Shown: piece after piece, positions 44,899-55,038 of the stretch | Layout of the letters: the number at the start of each line of letters is the position of its first letter | Position numbering within the stretch: position 1 is the first letter of the stretch | Assembly (NCBI RefSeq): GCF_001442615.1 | Contig: NZ_LMXN01000011.1 | Location: 62,001-126,000 of the forward strand | Length of the DNA: 64,000 bases | Direction of reading: 5' to 3' | DNA from: Algoriphagus resistens | Lineage (GTDB): Bacteria > Bacteroidota > Bacteroidia > Cytophagales > Cyclobacteriaceae | The notes under the pieces: generated by a model | What the model was told of the DNA's origin: nothing | Seen by the model: the letters and a program-made list of their open reading frames with translations, nothing else | Databases searched by the model: none | Program-made: the position numbers and the translations under genes

Positions 44899-46560
44899 TT
44901 ACTCCAATCTCTGCTTATTTTCAAGCAATTCAGATTTGAGCTTTTCATAAGATAAATCCTGTAGCGCGACATTATCGTCTATGGCCAAAGAGGCTGCGAT
45001 GGCAGCGGATTGTCCCAAAACCATAAACACAGGCTCCATACGGATAGACCCAAAGGCGATATGTGTAGCACTGACACAAACAGGTACCAATAAATTATTT
45101 GCCTCCTCTTTTTTAGGGATTATAGCTCTATAGCTGATAGGATAAGGGCCGTCTACATGGGCTTCTACATTCCCTTCATTTTGCACATAGCCGTTGTGGT
45201 CCACATACCGCTGGATATTATGTGAATCCATCCCATAAGCAGCCAGGCCAACCGCATCTTCAATGACTTCGAGTCTTTCGCAGTGGCGCTGTGTCATCAC
45301 AAGATCACTGACCATACGTCTTGCTTCACGTATATACAGTTGATTTTGCCATCCGTCTTCATTCTCAAATTCATCCTTAGTAGTTCCCCACTGGGAATAT
45401 ACATTCCTGACTTTCTCCGGGATTCTTGGATGATTGGCCAGCGTCCACATCAAACCCTGCTGATAGTTACGGTGAGCTTCAACTATCTTTTCGCGTTCTT
45501 CATAGCTTGCTTCCGGATATGCATGATTTTGCCCAACAAAATCAGTTGAAAACCCCTGTCTGTTATTTGTGTCTGTTTTGCGGTTTGGCATAGTGGAATT
45601 GATCCATGGTAATTGGGTTTCCCCTGCCTCAAAATTCCTGAAAAGCAATTCATAGTTTATTTCTTCATAGCCCTCTGGCTTTTTGAATGGGATTCTGTTG
45701 TCCGGGTGATCTGTCAGGCACATTCTAAAACCGTACGCCTGGACTTTTTTGTCTCCAGAACCATCTATCCCAGGCCCGCCTTCAATGATGTAAGGAAGAA
45801 GTCCGCTTGCTGGGTTTCCTTTTTCTATGTAAGGATCCACACCCGGTACAAAATTATGGTTTCGGGCATTCCTGGATGCCTTTCCTTTAAGTGTCACACT
45901 CCAGTAGTTAGCCTGAACACCATTAAGCGATTCCTTGTATTGATCATTACTCTCTCTGCCTACGGTATAACTCACCCCTGCTGTAGCTAGTAGGTCACCT
46001 TCGTAGGTAGCATCCATAAACATCTTTCCTTCAAATGTTTTTCCGCTTTCCATGGTAATAGACTGGATTTTTCCATTGGATTTTTCCACCCCATCATCAG
46101 TTCTCAACAGCCTTTCCCCATAGACTATGTCTACTTTCTCATCCTCCAGCATCTGATGATAAACTTTCAATGCTGCTGAAGGCTCAAATGTCCACATGGC
46201 ATCTTCCCCTTCCTTGGTTCTGGTCTGTCCGCTGTCCATATACTCGTTTTTCTTCTGCCAATTCCAGTTTTCCGGCTGATCATAATAGGCTTTGATCCCT
46301 TGGTAAAATTCTCTTGATATTCCACCTATAGCCTGTTTGTTGCCAATATCTGTCTGCCCAAGTCCCCCAGTTGTCAGGCCTCCTAGTCGATGTGAAGGCT
46401 CGATAAGTACTACTGATTTTTCCATCCTTGATGCTTGAATTGCAGCAGCTATTCCTGCAGAGGTGCCTCCATAAATGACAATGTCATAACTTTGGGAAAA
46501 GGCATGTTGAGATAGAAATGTATAGAGAACAATACTTATTGCAATTAGTATTTTTTTCAT
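44899..46560 (-). CDS. Exported FAD-dependent oxidoreductase (2 of 2)
   Basis: 553 residues from the ATG at 46560 ([16 protein letters not shown]..., signal peptide ending AFSQ); the longer frame upstream runs through the intergenic hairpin and is not used. Rossmann motif [18 protein letters not shown], then [24 protein letters not shown] and [31 protein letters not shown], all shared with the lipoprotein paralogue downstream. Soluble periplasmic or secreted instead of lipid-anchored, so the two copies probably sit in different places. Third gene after SusC and SusD. Confidence 0.9.
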   Translation of the reverse strand: MKKILIAISIVLYTFLSQHAFSQSYDIVIYGGTSAGIAAAIQASRMEKSVVLIEPSHRLGGLTTGGLGQTDIGNKQAIGGISREFYQGIKAYYDQPENWNWQKKNEYMDSGQTRTKEGEDAMWTFEPSAALKVYHQMLEDEKVDIVYGERLLRTDDGVEKSNGKIQSITMESGKTFEGKMFMDATYEGDLLATAGVSYTVGRESNDQYKESLNGVQANYWSVTLKGKASRNARNHNFVPGVDPYIEKGNPASGLLPYIIEGGPGIDGSGDKKVQAYGFRMCLTDHPDNRIPFKKPEGYEEINYELLFRNFEAGETQLPWINSTMPNRKTDTNNRQGFSTDFVGQNHAYPEASYEEREKIVEAHRNYQQGLMWTLANHPRIPEKVRNVYSQWGTTKDEFENEDGWQNQLYIREARRMVSDLVMTQRHCERLEVIEDAVGLAAYGMDSHNIQRYVDHNGYVQNEGNVEAHVDGPYPISYRAIIPKKEEANNLLVPVCVSATHIAFGSIRMEPVFMVLGQSAAIAASLAIDDNVALQDLSYEKLKSELLENKQRLE

Positions 46561-46607
46561 TTTGTAATAGTTGAAACTGTTGAAGTAATGATAATTCCCC
46601 TTCCAAT

Positions 46608-46656
46608 AACATGGCTCCCTCTCACTCGTAGTAGTTGTAGAAGAGGGGGCCATGTT
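46608..46656 (-). promoter_or_regulatory. Intercistronic hairpin between susD-like and FAD genes
   Basis: Arms AACATGGCTCCCTCT (46608-46622) and AGAGGGGGCCATGTT (46642-46656): 15 positions with 14 pairs and one mismatch in the minus-strand RNA, 19-base loop. No T run follows, so it is not a standard terminator; an RNA-stability or processing element that sets the ratio of SusCD to the downstream enzymes is plausible. Confidence 0.6.
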
Positions 46657-46680
46657 AGTGAATTTAAATTACGGTTAAAA

Positions 46681-48360
46681 TCAATAACCTGGGTTTTGGG
46701 TTAAAGCAGTGTTTGTTTCCAGTTCGATTCGTGGAATAGGCCATAAATAATCACGGCCTGGGTTGAAAGCTCTTGTTTCAATTACCACCATGTCGTCTGC
46801 ATTGCTGACATTGTCATAATTTGGGGTTCCTATCGGATCAATCATTGGAGGCTCATTAAGCCATCCTCCTTCTCCATACCGGTTGACCCTTCCTCTGACC
46901 GGGCCAGGTAGTACTTCCTCTGCTATTTTCCATCTGCGAATATCAAAGTATCGAAACCCTTCCATTCCCAATTCACTCCTTCTCTCTTTGCGGACTATGT
47001 TTCTCAGCTCATCCTGTGTCTTGCCACTGGTAATCGCTGGCATTTGCACTGATTCCCTTCCCCGGATTGAATTCAGAGCCTCATAGACTGATGCATCCAA
47101 TTCATTCATTTCGACTTTGGCTTCTGCATAATTCAACAAAACTTCTCCCAACCTGAAAATAGTAAGACCTTGATCAGAAGCACCTACATTGGTAGGATAA
47201 TCTGCTGCATCCACATGCTTTCGAAACAGGTATCCGGTAAATGAAGCATAGGCATGCTGGGCTTCAATATTCGGGACCCGTACTTTTTCATCTCCCCGAA
47301 ACTCCCAGGTTTGCGTACTGTCCTTATGCGTTTCAAAAACCCAATTCACCAACCTTGATCCGGGTACCACCAAAGTATACCCTAAACGGGGGTCTCTATT
47401 TTCAAATGGCCGCTGAGTGTTATAAAGTGGAGATTTATCAATCGGTAATCCGTCTATGCAATCGAACGTGTCCACAAAATCCTGTGGTGGCTTCTTATTT
47501 GAATGCCCCAATGCCATTCTGGACAAGAAGTCCCTGGGTGTATTATGGGTAGTCACCCCTCTAAGATACTGAACCCTCATGATCACCTCTGGTGAATCGT
47601 CCCCTGAGAATGTAAACATTCCTGCATAATCCGGGTCAACTTGATATGCACCTGAATCCATGAGTTCTTTCGCGGCAGAAGCCGATTCCTCCCATCTTTC
47701 ATTCCAGAGCGCAACCCGGGAAATCAAAGCCAACACAGAGCCTTTCGTAACCCTGCCCTTTTCAGAAGCATCCATAGGAAGGTATTCCTTGATTTCATCC
47801 AATTCTGAAAGCACAAAATCTATTACCTCGCTTTTTGGGGTTCGCGGTGTTTGCGATTCTTCCAGTGTTAGGGTAGTGGTGACTAATGGTATATCTCCGT
47901 ACAGTTCTGCCAGATAGGCATAGAAATAGGCTCTCAAGAATCTCGCTTCTCCTACCAGACGGTTGTATTTTGCAGGATCCATTGTCGCTCTGAGTTCCTC
48001 AGATCCGGAAGTAATGTAATTTACCCGGTTGATTGCTCTATAAAAGGCAGACCAAAATCCATTGGTGTACCCATTGTCTGCGTTTTGTTCTCCTCTTCCC
48101 AGGGCTTGAAGTGCGTTTCCGTTTCTTTCCCATCCATCGTCCGAAGCAAAATCAAAAGACAAAAACCACACGGCATTTTCAGGTTTATACCAGAGTCTGT
48201 TATATACGCCGGTAACAGCCATCTCCAGTTCTGTTTCATTAGCAAAAAAGGTCTCACTAGACGGAGAGTCTAGTGGTAACCTATCCAAATATTGATCATC
48301 ACAGGACTGAAAGAAAACCAATAAGGAAACAGTACATATATATTTAATTAGCTTTATCAT
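46681..48360 (-). CDS. SusD/RagB-family nutrient-binding lipoprotein
   Basis: 559 residues. Lipobox FFQSC (Cys20) and the family signature right after it, DDQYLDRLPLDSPSSETFF. TPR-like helices follow (LVGEARFLRAYFYAYLAELYGDIPLV, a hallmark stretch), and the end is FNPGRDYLWPIPRIELETN...NPGY. Surface lid of the SusC channel. Starts 12 bases after SusC. Confidence 0.95.
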   Translation of the reverse strand: MIKLIKYICTVSLLVFFQSCDDQYLDRLPLDSPSSETFFANETELEMAVTGVYNRLWYKPENAVWFLSFDFASDDGWERNGNALQALGRGEQNADNGYTNGFWSAFYRAINRVNYITSGSEELRATMDPAKYNRLVGEARFLRAYFYAYLAELYGDIPLVTTTLTLEESQTPRTPKSEVIDFVLSELDEIKEYLPMDASEKGRVTKGSVLALISRVALWNERWEESASAAKELMDSGAYQVDPDYAGMFTFSGDDSPEVIMRVQYLRGVTTHNTPRDFLSRMALGHSNKKPPQDFVDTFDCIDGLPIDKSPLYNTQRPFENRDPRLGYTLVVPGSRLVNWVFETHKDSTQTWEFRGDEKVRVPNIEAQHAYASFTGYLFRKHVDAADYPTNVGASDQGLTIFRLGEVLLNYAEAKVEMNELDASVYEALNSIRGRESVQMPAITSGKTQDELRNIVRKERRSELGMEGFRYFDIRRWKIAEEVLPGPVRGRVNRYGEGGWLNEPPMIDPIGTPNYDNVSNADDMVVIETRAFNPGRDYLWPIPRIELETNTALTQNPGY

Positions 48361-48372
48361 AGTTGTGGGTGT

Positions 48373-51300
48373 TTAGAAGGTGAGATTTAATCCCATGGTA
48401 TAGGTGGACATCTGAGGGTACCACCCGCCATCACTTACTGGCGCTTCAGGATCATATCCCTCGTAAAAATTGGTCACAGTAAACAGATTACGACCGCTCA
48501 GATACAACCTTAGATTCTGCACTTTTAGCTTTTGCAGGATGTGGTTAGGGAAAACATACCCTAGCTGTACACTTTGAAGACGCAGATAGGCAGCGTTGCT
48601 CATCCAAAAACTGGAAGTCTGCTGGTTGTTGGTCTGGTTCCAAGCCAATCGCGGATAGCTGGCATTGGGATTTTCCGGTGTCCATCGATCTTTATGTTGT
48701 TCCTGGACGGTTCCTCCTAAGAAAAAAGGCATAATTCCTTGGCCATACAAGTAGCCATCAGCCTTTCCTACTCCCTGAAAAAACACGGACAGATCAAATC
48801 CTTTGTATCCACCATTCAGCTTTAACGCGTAGGTGTATCTAGGAATATTACTTCCAATCACGGCCAAATCCCGGTCATTGATCATTCCATCTCCATCCAG
48901 ATCTTTGTATTTGATATCCCCTGGTGCTACATTCCCAAATTGTGTGGCGTGATTATCCACCTCTTCCTGGGTCTGAAAGTATCCATCTGCGACATACCCG
49001 AAGAAAGAATCAACCGGATGACCTTCCCTGTCTACGGTCAGCCCGGTATTGTTGATGCCTCTCATGTCAATAACCTCATTTATCACATCCGAAAAATTCA
49101 CCATTACCCCATAATTGAAATCTCCGATCCTGTTTCGGTAATTCAGCATAAATTCATAGCCGGTATTGTGGACTTCACCGGCATTTTGGAATGGGGCATT
49201 CAATCCAAGAGTCAATGGGATATTTAAGGGTAATAAAATATCCTTGGTCTTTCTTTTATAATAATCTACCGTGACATCCAATTTGCCCCAAAGATTAAAT
49301 TCCAAGCCAATATCTGTTGTTTCGGTAGTCTCCCATTTAATGTCCTTGTTGGCCATGCTGTTCAGTGCAGCACCTGGAGAGTTGATTCCATCGAACGCAT
49401 AATCCTGAGCACTGCCTCCCAGAGAAATAAATGCAGCGTAAGGATATAGTCCAATGTTTTGATTTCCTAGCCTACCCCAAGAGGCTCTAAGCTTTAGCTG
49501 ATCAATCACATCGCTTGTGCCTTCCATAAAGGATTCTTCAGAAATTCTCCATCCTGCAGAAAATGAAGGAAAAACACTTGCCCGGTTTCCTTCGGCAAAC
49601 CGGGAAGAGGCATCTCTTCTTAAGTTGGCTTCAAATAAATAGCGCTCATCAAAATTGTAGGTGGCTCTGCCAAAAAGTGACTGAAGTGCCCAATGGTCTG
49701 CTGATCCACCTGTTTGCTCATTCAGCCGGTTACCTGCATTGATCTGTTGGTAGTCAGGGAGTGGAAACACTTCCCTTTTAGCAGAAATCCATTGATTGGT
49801 CTGATCTTCTTGCTGATAACCTGCCGTAAGACCAAAAGTATGAATGTCATTGAAAGTTTTGTCAATGGAAATCATAGCCCGAAAGTTATTGTACCATTCC
49901 CTTGTATACTTTTCGGTCAGTGAATTTCGCTGGGGAACAAAGAACGTCGGGGTTTCTCCATCGCGTGCATAGGTTTGGGTAATGTTAGAAAAGTTCTTTT
50001 CATGGGGGTTCCACAGCTTTGGTGCATACATCACTTCTGCAGAAAGCCAATCTGTTAATTTGTAATTTAGTCTGAAGTTCAATATCGCATCCAGGCTCTC
50101 CACAGTACTTATGCCCCCGTCTTTTGCCCTTGCCAATGGATGATCGCCATTCCACCCCTCACCATATCGTCCGTTTGATAAAATGCCAACTTCATTTGCA
50201 GGGATTCTGCGCATCCAGTGAAAGACATAGCCGGTACCATCGGAAGGTTGTTTTTGATCGGCTTGTCTTAAAAAGATATCCATAGATAACTTGAGTCTGT
50301 CTGTCACATTGATATCTGAGTTGAACCGTAGGTTGTAGCGTTTGAAGCTAGTATTGGGAATGATGCCATTTTGATCCAGATAACTAAAAGAACCTAGCAC
50401 CTTTGCTTTTTCGTTCCCCGCATTTACGCTTACGTTATGGCTCTGCATAAAAGCGGAATTGCTCATCGTCAGTTCTTGCCAATCCGTATCCGGATATTGA
50501 TCTGATGGCATCCCTGCCATGTAATCTGCTATAAACTGATCTGAATATTGCGGGTCATTTCCAATGTTGGTAAATGCTTCATTCGCCAGCATCATGTGAT
50601 CCAATGCACCCACTATTTCAGGCATACGCGTTGGGACTTGTAAACCCGCATACATATTGTAGTTTACATGTACCCCGTCTTCCCCTCTCTTTGTGGTGAT
50701 TAATACTACTCCATTTGCAGCTCTGGAACCATAAATCGCCGCTGAAGCCGCATCTTTTAATACAGAAATACTTTCTATCTCATTAGGATCAACGTTGTTC
50801 ATATTTGTTTCAACTCCATCTACCATAATCAGTGGATTGGAATCTCCCAAAGTGCCGACACCCCTTATTCTGATATTTCCGCCGTCGCTGCCTGGCTGCC
50901 CGCTTCGCTGGGTAACGGTGACTCCTGGGGCAACGCCCTGTAGGACCATGGATGATTGTCCTACTGGCTGGTTTACTATTTCATCAGAAGAAATTGCGCT
51001 GACTGCGCCGGTGAGGTTGACTTTTTTCTGTGTGCCATAGCCTACTACGATTACTTCTTCCAGATCAGAAAGACTTTCGGCCATAGTTATGGTAAGCTCA
51101 CTTTGATTGCCTACTTCAATCGTTTGCTCCTCGTACCCGATAAACGAGAATACCAAAATGCCTCCCTCTGGTACGTCAATTGAAAATTTGCCATCTACAT
51201 CAGAAATTGTACCCTGGGTAGTCCCTTGTACGATTACTGTCACTCCCGGAAGTGGAAAGCCGCTTTCATCCACTATTGTGCCCTTGACCTCAGCAAATTC

Positions 51301-51696
51301 ACCTTGCTCTGAAATAGTCACATAGGGCAGGCGAGGATTTTTTTTGACGTCAATACCATTGTTTACTTGCCTAAATCGTAGATTAGACTGAGTGGATATC
51401 TGTCGCAAAAAACTTTCTACAGAGCCTGAATGATCTTCCAGGCTGATAATGATGTTCTGATCAATCTGCTTATGATCATACAAAAAATTAAAAGGAGTTT
51501 GGTTCTCTATTGATTTGAAAAACTGAATGAGGGACATTGACTCTTTGTCAATTTTTACCCTAACCTTATCAATCGATTTATACTGTCCATTAACATCTGT
51601 TGCCAGTACAAAGTTAAAGACCATCATTTGTACTATAAAGCCATACAAGAAGTACTTGGACAACATATAGATTGTCTTTTGTAAGTTTAATTGCAT
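48373..51696 (-). CDS. SusC/RagA-family TonB-dependent transporter with STN domain
   Basis: 1107 residues: signal peptide, STN (secretin/TonB short N-terminal) domain at about 45-115, carboxypeptidase-regulatory domain (about 127-195), the SusC plug start VIVVGYGTQKKVNLTGAVS, the GVGTLGDSNPLIMVDGVE region and the barrel to the C-terminus (TYTMGLNLTF). The STN domain is the part that contacts a FecR-type anti-sigma factor, and a FecR gene and an ECF sigma gene lie directly upstream: uptake is coupled to transcriptional induction. No glycoside hydrolase is present, only two flavoproteins, so the ligand may not be an ordinary polysaccharide. Confidence 0.95.
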   Translation of the reverse strand: MQLNLQKTIYMLSKYFLYGFIVQMMVFNFVLATDVNGQYKSIDKVRVKIDKESMSLIQFFKSIENQTPFNFLYDHKQIDQNIIISLEDHSGSVESFLRQISTQSNLRFRQVNNGIDVKKNPRLPYVTISEQGEFAEVKGTIVDESGFPLPGVTVIVQGTTQGTISDVDGKFSIDVPEGGILVFSFIGYEEQTIEVGNQSELTITMAESLSDLEEVIVVGYGTQKKVNLTGAVSAISSDEIVNQPVGQSSMVLQGVAPGVTVTQRSGQPGSDGGNIRIRGVGTLGDSNPLIMVDGVETNMNNVDPNEIESISVLKDAASAAIYGSRAANGVVLITTKRGEDGVHVNYNMYAGLQVPTRMPEIVGALDHMMLANEAFTNIGNDPQYSDQFIADYMAGMPSDQYPDTDWQELTMSNSAFMQSHNVSVNAGNEKAKVLGSFSYLDQNGIIPNTSFKRYNLRFNSDINVTDRLKLSMDIFLRQADQKQPSDGTGYVFHWMRRIPANEVGILSNGRYGEGWNGDHPLARAKDGGISTVESLDAILNFRLNYKLTDWLSAEVMYAPKLWNPHEKNFSNITQTYARDGETPTFFVPQRNSLTEKYTREWYNNFRAMISIDKTFNDIHTFGLTAGYQQEDQTNQWISAKREVFPLPDYQQINAGNRLNEQTGGSADHWALQSLFGRATYNFDERYLFEANLRRDASSRFAEGNRASVFPSFSAGWRISEESFMEGTSDVIDQLKLRASWGRLGNQNIGLYPYAAFISLGGSAQDYAFDGINSPGAALNSMANKDIKWETTETTDIGLEFNLWGKLDVTVDYYKRKTKDILLPLNIPLTLGLNAPFQNAGEVHNTGYEFMLNYRNRIGDFNYGVMVNFSDVINEVIDMRGINNTGLTVDREGHPVDSFFGYVADGYFQTQEEVDNHATQFGNVAPGDIKYKDLDGDGMINDRDLAVIGSNIPRYTYALKLNGGYKGFDLSVFFQGVGKADGYLYGQGIMPFFLGGTVQEQHKDRWTPENPNASYPRLAWNQTNNQQTSSFWMSNAAYLRLQSVQLGYVFPNHILQKLKVQNLRLYLSGRNLFTVTNFYEGYDPEAPVSDGGWYPQMSTYTMGLNLTF

Positions 51697-51786
51697 AATT
51701 TTGAGTGGTTTATTGAAAATTTCATTAGACTAAGTCCGAAGGTTTTCCTATTCCCCAATAGTTTAACCACCTTCAGACGACCAACT

Positions 51787-51816
51787 AAAGCCAGCTGATT
51801 TAATCAGTTGGCTTTT
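51787..51816 (-). terminator. Hairpin after fecR, possible weak terminator
   Basis: AAAGCCAGCTGATT and TAATCAGTTGGCTTTT form a long stem with one mismatch. The T run on the minus strand is short (GGCTTTAG), so termination is likely partial. It separates the sigma/fecR unit from susC. Confidence 0.55.
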
Positions 51817-51860
51817 CTGCTAAGAGTCATTTATAAATTCTACTTTCATGGATGTTTCAG

Positions 51861-52904
51861 TTAATTGTTGAAATGGATTTTAACTTTTTTGTTTTCTATT
51901 TTATAGTTGAAGTTTTCAATATTGGACATGCTTTTTAGGACATTCTCAAGTGTCTGGTTTTCAAACTTTCCGTTAAACCTCCATTCTTCTTTGGGAGACC
52001 CGGCTAGGCTGATTTCTACTCCATACCATTCTTCTAGGCCTTTCTTCACTTCTTTCAAGGTTGATCTGGTGAAAATCAATTTTCCGGTTTTCCATCCCAA
52101 TACATTTTCAGTATTGAATCCCTTCACCCTGCCTTCATTATTGGTCGTTTCGTACCTCAGCTCTTCTCCGGGATTAAGAAAAAAATCCAAACTGTCGCAT
52201 TGATAATTGATAGCAACTTTGCCTGTCACCAGGGAAACCCGTATTTCCGTAGGGTTTTTTGCGTTAATATTAAAAGAAGTCCCAAGGGCGATGGTGATTA
52301 GACTGTCAGAATTAACCATAAAGGGCTTCTGCGCATTTTCAGAAACTTCGAAGAAACCCTCTCCCTTTAACCTGACCAGCCTTACCGTAGAATCAAAGGT
52401 TTCGGGATATTCAAGGCTGCTTCCTGAGTTCAGCCATACCACAGTCTGATCTGGAAGTCTAAAATTCAACTTTTCGCCTGGAATGGTAGATTTGGATATC
52501 CAGGTAACCTCTCGTGATTCTTCTTTTTGGTTGTCAGCGTTGAGATTGAGAAATAGCACTGAGAGTAAAAAAATCCCAATTAAAATTGCTGCTACTTTTG
52601 GAAACTGCCATGATTTTTTCTTCCAAACTCTCTGATTGTCTGGTTTGATTGAAACGGACTGCCCTTCTGGCTTACTTTCTTTTTCCCGAAGTAACCTGGT
52701 AAGCACTTCCTTTTTGGTATCACTGGAAGCTATTGGTGCCGGAAACTGCAAACCCAAAATAATTTCCCGGGCAAGCTTGACATCTTCAATCCGGTCAGGA
52801 TTGGCATGCATCCAGCTTTTCCAAAAAGTGGCCAATTCATTGTCTGGATATTTAACCCATCTGACGAATTCAAGATCTTCTAAAAGGTCAGTTATAGCAC
52901 TCAT
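51861..52904 (-). CDS. FecR-family anti-sigma factor
   Basis: 347 residues: cytosolic N-terminal sigma-binding part (1-100), one membrane helix (about 103-120, VAAILIGIFLLSVLFLNL), then the periplasmic FecR domain (STIPGEKLNFRLPDQTVVWLNSGSSLEYPETF and the FFEVSENAQKPFMVNS block) and the C-terminal STN-contact domain (GWKTGKLIFTRSTLKEVKKGLEEWYG). Holds the ECF factor inactive until the SusC at 48373 signals ligand. 137 bases after the sigma gene. Confidence 0.95.
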   Translation of the reverse strand: MSAITDLLEDLEFVRWVKYPDNELATFWKSWMHANPDRIEDVKLAREIILGLQFPAPIASSDTKKEVLTRLLREKESKPEGQSVSIKPDNQRVWKKKSWQFPKVAAILIGIFLLSVLFLNLNADNQKEESREVTWISKSTIPGEKLNFRLPDQTVVWLNSGSSLEYPETFDSTVRLVRLKGEGFFEVSENAQKPFMVNSDSLITIALGTSFNINAKNPTEIRVSLVTGKVAINYQCDSLDFFLNPGEELRYETTNNEGRVKGFNTENVLGWKTGKLIFTRSTLKEVKKGLEEWYGVEISLAGSPKEEWRFNGKFENQTLENVLKSMSNIENFNYKIENKKVKIHFNN

Positions 52905-53041
52905 TTACACTAGTATTAAAAATCATTTGTACCAGGTAAAGGGGAAAAGGCAGAAAACAACGCCAAAAAAAAATACTTATTTTTGATAGAACCCAAAATA
53001 AGCTTCCTTGGTAATTGATGTTTCTGAAATAAAAAAGTTGT

Positions 53042-53689
53042 CTAAGGCAAGAAGGCAGTAAAAAAAGCAGGTAAGAAGCCCAAAGAATCCCTTAGGCATT
53101 TTAGGGATTTATAAATTAAATCCCTTGCAGATTTCGAATCGGAAAGCTCCATCAACTCAGCTACCTCCTGGTAAGACAAGCCCTCGAAATATACGTAGTA
53201 GATAGCTTCTCTTTTTCTTGGGGAAAGCTTGGCGATTGCCGCATTTATGCTTTGGGACTTTTCAACATTAATCTGACGGTCTATCAACGTTTGTTCGTGG
53301 GAGAAAGTGATCTCAAAACTATCCTGGGAGGCAAGTTCCTGCTTGAGGTTCGTCCACATTTTAAGCTCTTTGTATATCCTTCTTTTGAGGCACTTGAACA
53401 GATAAAATTTAATTGAATCGGTGTCTCCAATTGATTTACTGCTGTTTTTCAAATCCAGGAACACATCATGAATGGCGTCTTTAACCAATTCCTCATTACT
53501 GTTGATCCGCAACCCATAGCTATACAAAGTGTCAAAAAAACGTTCATAAATAAGGATGAAAGCGGAATTGTTGCCAGACTTAAATCCTTTCCAAAGCTCA
53601 AGGTCAGTGGAAAACGGTGGATTTTCTTCTTTACGGCTATTCTCCATTTCCGATCCTCCGGTAACAGGGTTTGGCAAATTGCTATTCAT
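53042..53689 (-). CDS. ECF sigma-70 factor (FecI-like)
   Basis: 215 residues (or 201 if the second Met is used). Region 2 at about 30-105 (AFILIYERFFDTLYSYGLRI ... AIHDVFLDL) and region 4 at about 140-200 (INAAIAKLSPRKREAIYYVYFEGLSYQEVAELM). It directs RNA polymerase to the susCD promoter when released by FecR. The helix-turn-helix is complete. Confidence 0.94.
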   Translation of the reverse strand: MNSNLPNPVTGGSEMENSRKEENPPFSTDLELWKGFKSGNNSAFILIYERFFDTLYSYGLRINSNEELVKDAIHDVFLDLKNSSKSIGDTDSIKFYLFKCLKRRIYKELKMWTNLKQELASQDSFEITFSHEQTLIDRQINVEKSQSINAAIAKLSPRKREAIYYVYFEGLSYQEVAELMELSDSKSARDLIYKSLKCLRDSLGFLPAFFTAFLP

Positions 53690-54063
53690 CAGATAAGAGG
53701 GTCTATTGTGCTTTAAAGGAAAGAATAATTTTTCTCAATTAAAATCTGATTAACAGCTTACATTCCTCAAGTTCAGCTAATTCTGGGCTACTTGCTGAAT
53801 TCCTTGCCGCATATAGCCTGATTTTACCAATGATTTAAACAGGCCGAAGTCGCCTTGAGGATACTGTCGTAATAAGGGGGTTCTAGCCGGATGTAATCCT
53901 GTTTTTCTATCGAAAGGGGCATACTACAAAAGAGATTTCCCATAGGGCGCCGTTTGAATGTATGCAATTGATTTCCCAGCCAATTTTTAATCTGGTTTTA
54001 TTTACGGGATTTAACGACTAAATTTGTAACCTTTGACTCGTCAAAAAAACCTAAAAACTCAAT
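53690..54063. other. Divergent region between the ECF sigma gene and accD
   Basis: A 374-base gap. It contains the accD promoter at 54019-54026; I see no coding frame, no repeat and no clear promoter for the sigma gene. Confidence 0.6.
54019..54026 (+). promoter_or_regulatory. -7 promoter element of accD
   Basis: TAAATTTG matches TAnnTTTG, 38 bases upstream of the accD ATG. A second near-match (AACCTTTG) follows eight bases later. Confidence 0.55.
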
Positions 54064-54906
54064 ATGGCTTGGTTTAAAAGAACTGACAAAGGCATCAAAA
54101 CATCTACAGCTGAGAAGAAAGATGCACCCGATGGCCTTTGGTTTAAGACCCCAAATGGAAATATCATCCATACCAGAGAGCTCAAGAATAACGCTTATGT
54201 ATGCCCAGATGATGATTTTCATGTGAAAATCGGGTCGAAGGAATATTTTGAAATTCTTTTTGACAGCAACAAATTCAAGGAACTGGATGCCAATATGACA
54301 TCTGGGGACCCTCTGAAATTCACAGATACCAAACCTTACGTTTCCCGCATAGAGGCTACGATTAAAAAAACAGAGCTGAATGACGCTGTGAGGTCTGCCG
54401 TGGGCAAAATGAATGGATTGGACATTGTGATTGCCTGTATGGATTTTAATTTCATCGGGGGATCCATGGGTTCTGTAGTGGGAGAAAAAATTGCAAGGGC
54501 AATTGATCATTCTCTGAAAAACAAGATCCCTTTTCTGATGATTTCCAAATCTGGTGGTGCCCGCATGATGGAGGCTGGATTTTCCTTGATGCAAATGGCT
54601 AAAACATCTGCAAAGCTTGCGTTGTTGGACCAGGCAGGAGTGCCTTACATTTCCATGCTTACCGATCCTACTACCGGTGGGGTTACCGCATCATATGCCA
54701 TGTTGGGGGATTTCAATATCGCTGAGCCAGAAGCGCTGATAGGTTTTGCAGGACCAAGGGTAATCCGTGAGACAATAGGCAAAGATCTGCCAAAAGGCTT
54801 CCAGAGTTCAGAATTTGTGCTGGAGCATGGATTCCTTGATTTCATCGTAGATCGGCGTCAGCTGAAAGGCCGATTGACCACCTTACTAAACCTTTTAAAT
54901 AATTAA
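54064..54906 (+). CDS. accD: Acetyl-CoA carboxylase carboxyltransferase beta subunit, zinc finger lost
   Basis: 280 residues. Crotonase-type carboxyltransferase core is intact ([73 protein letters not shown]). The N-terminal zinc ribbon, normally four Cys (CPxC and CPxC), is reduced to one: the first pair reads KTPNGN and the second VCPDDDF. The shape of the segment is otherwise kept. I recall other Bacteroidota AccD with the same loss, so this is probably lineage-wide. Makes malonyl-CoA with AccA for fatty-acid synthesis. Confidence 0.95.
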   Translation: MAWFKRTDKGIKTSTAEKKDAPDGLWFKTPNGNIIHTRELKNNAYVCPDDDFHVKIGSKEYFEILFDSNKFKELDANMTSGDPLKFTDTKPYVSRIEATIKKTELNDAVRSAVGKMNGLDIVIACMDFNFIGGSMGSVVGEKIARAIDHSLKNKIPFLMISKSGGARMMEAGFSLMQMAKTSAKLALLDQAGVPYISMLTDPTTGGVTASYAMLGDFNIAEPEALIGFAGPRVIRETIGKDLPKGFQSSEFVLEHGFLDFIVDRRQLKGRLTTLLNLLNN

Positions 54907-54983
54907 TCTGGTTACCACAAAAAGGATTTGATTATTCGGGTCAAATTTGACCTATGATTTAGCCTCTTTTAGTGATTAATAAA

Positions 54984-54991
54984 TATATTTG
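54984..54991 (+). promoter_or_regulatory. -7 promoter element of nqrF
   Basis: TATATTTG, exact fit to TAnnTTTG, 48 bases upstream of the nqrF ATG. Indicates that nqrF has its own transcript. Confidence 0.6.
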
Positions 54992-55038
54992 TGCTCCCGT
55001 ATTGGGCCAATCCATAAGAAAAATTAAACCAAAATTTC

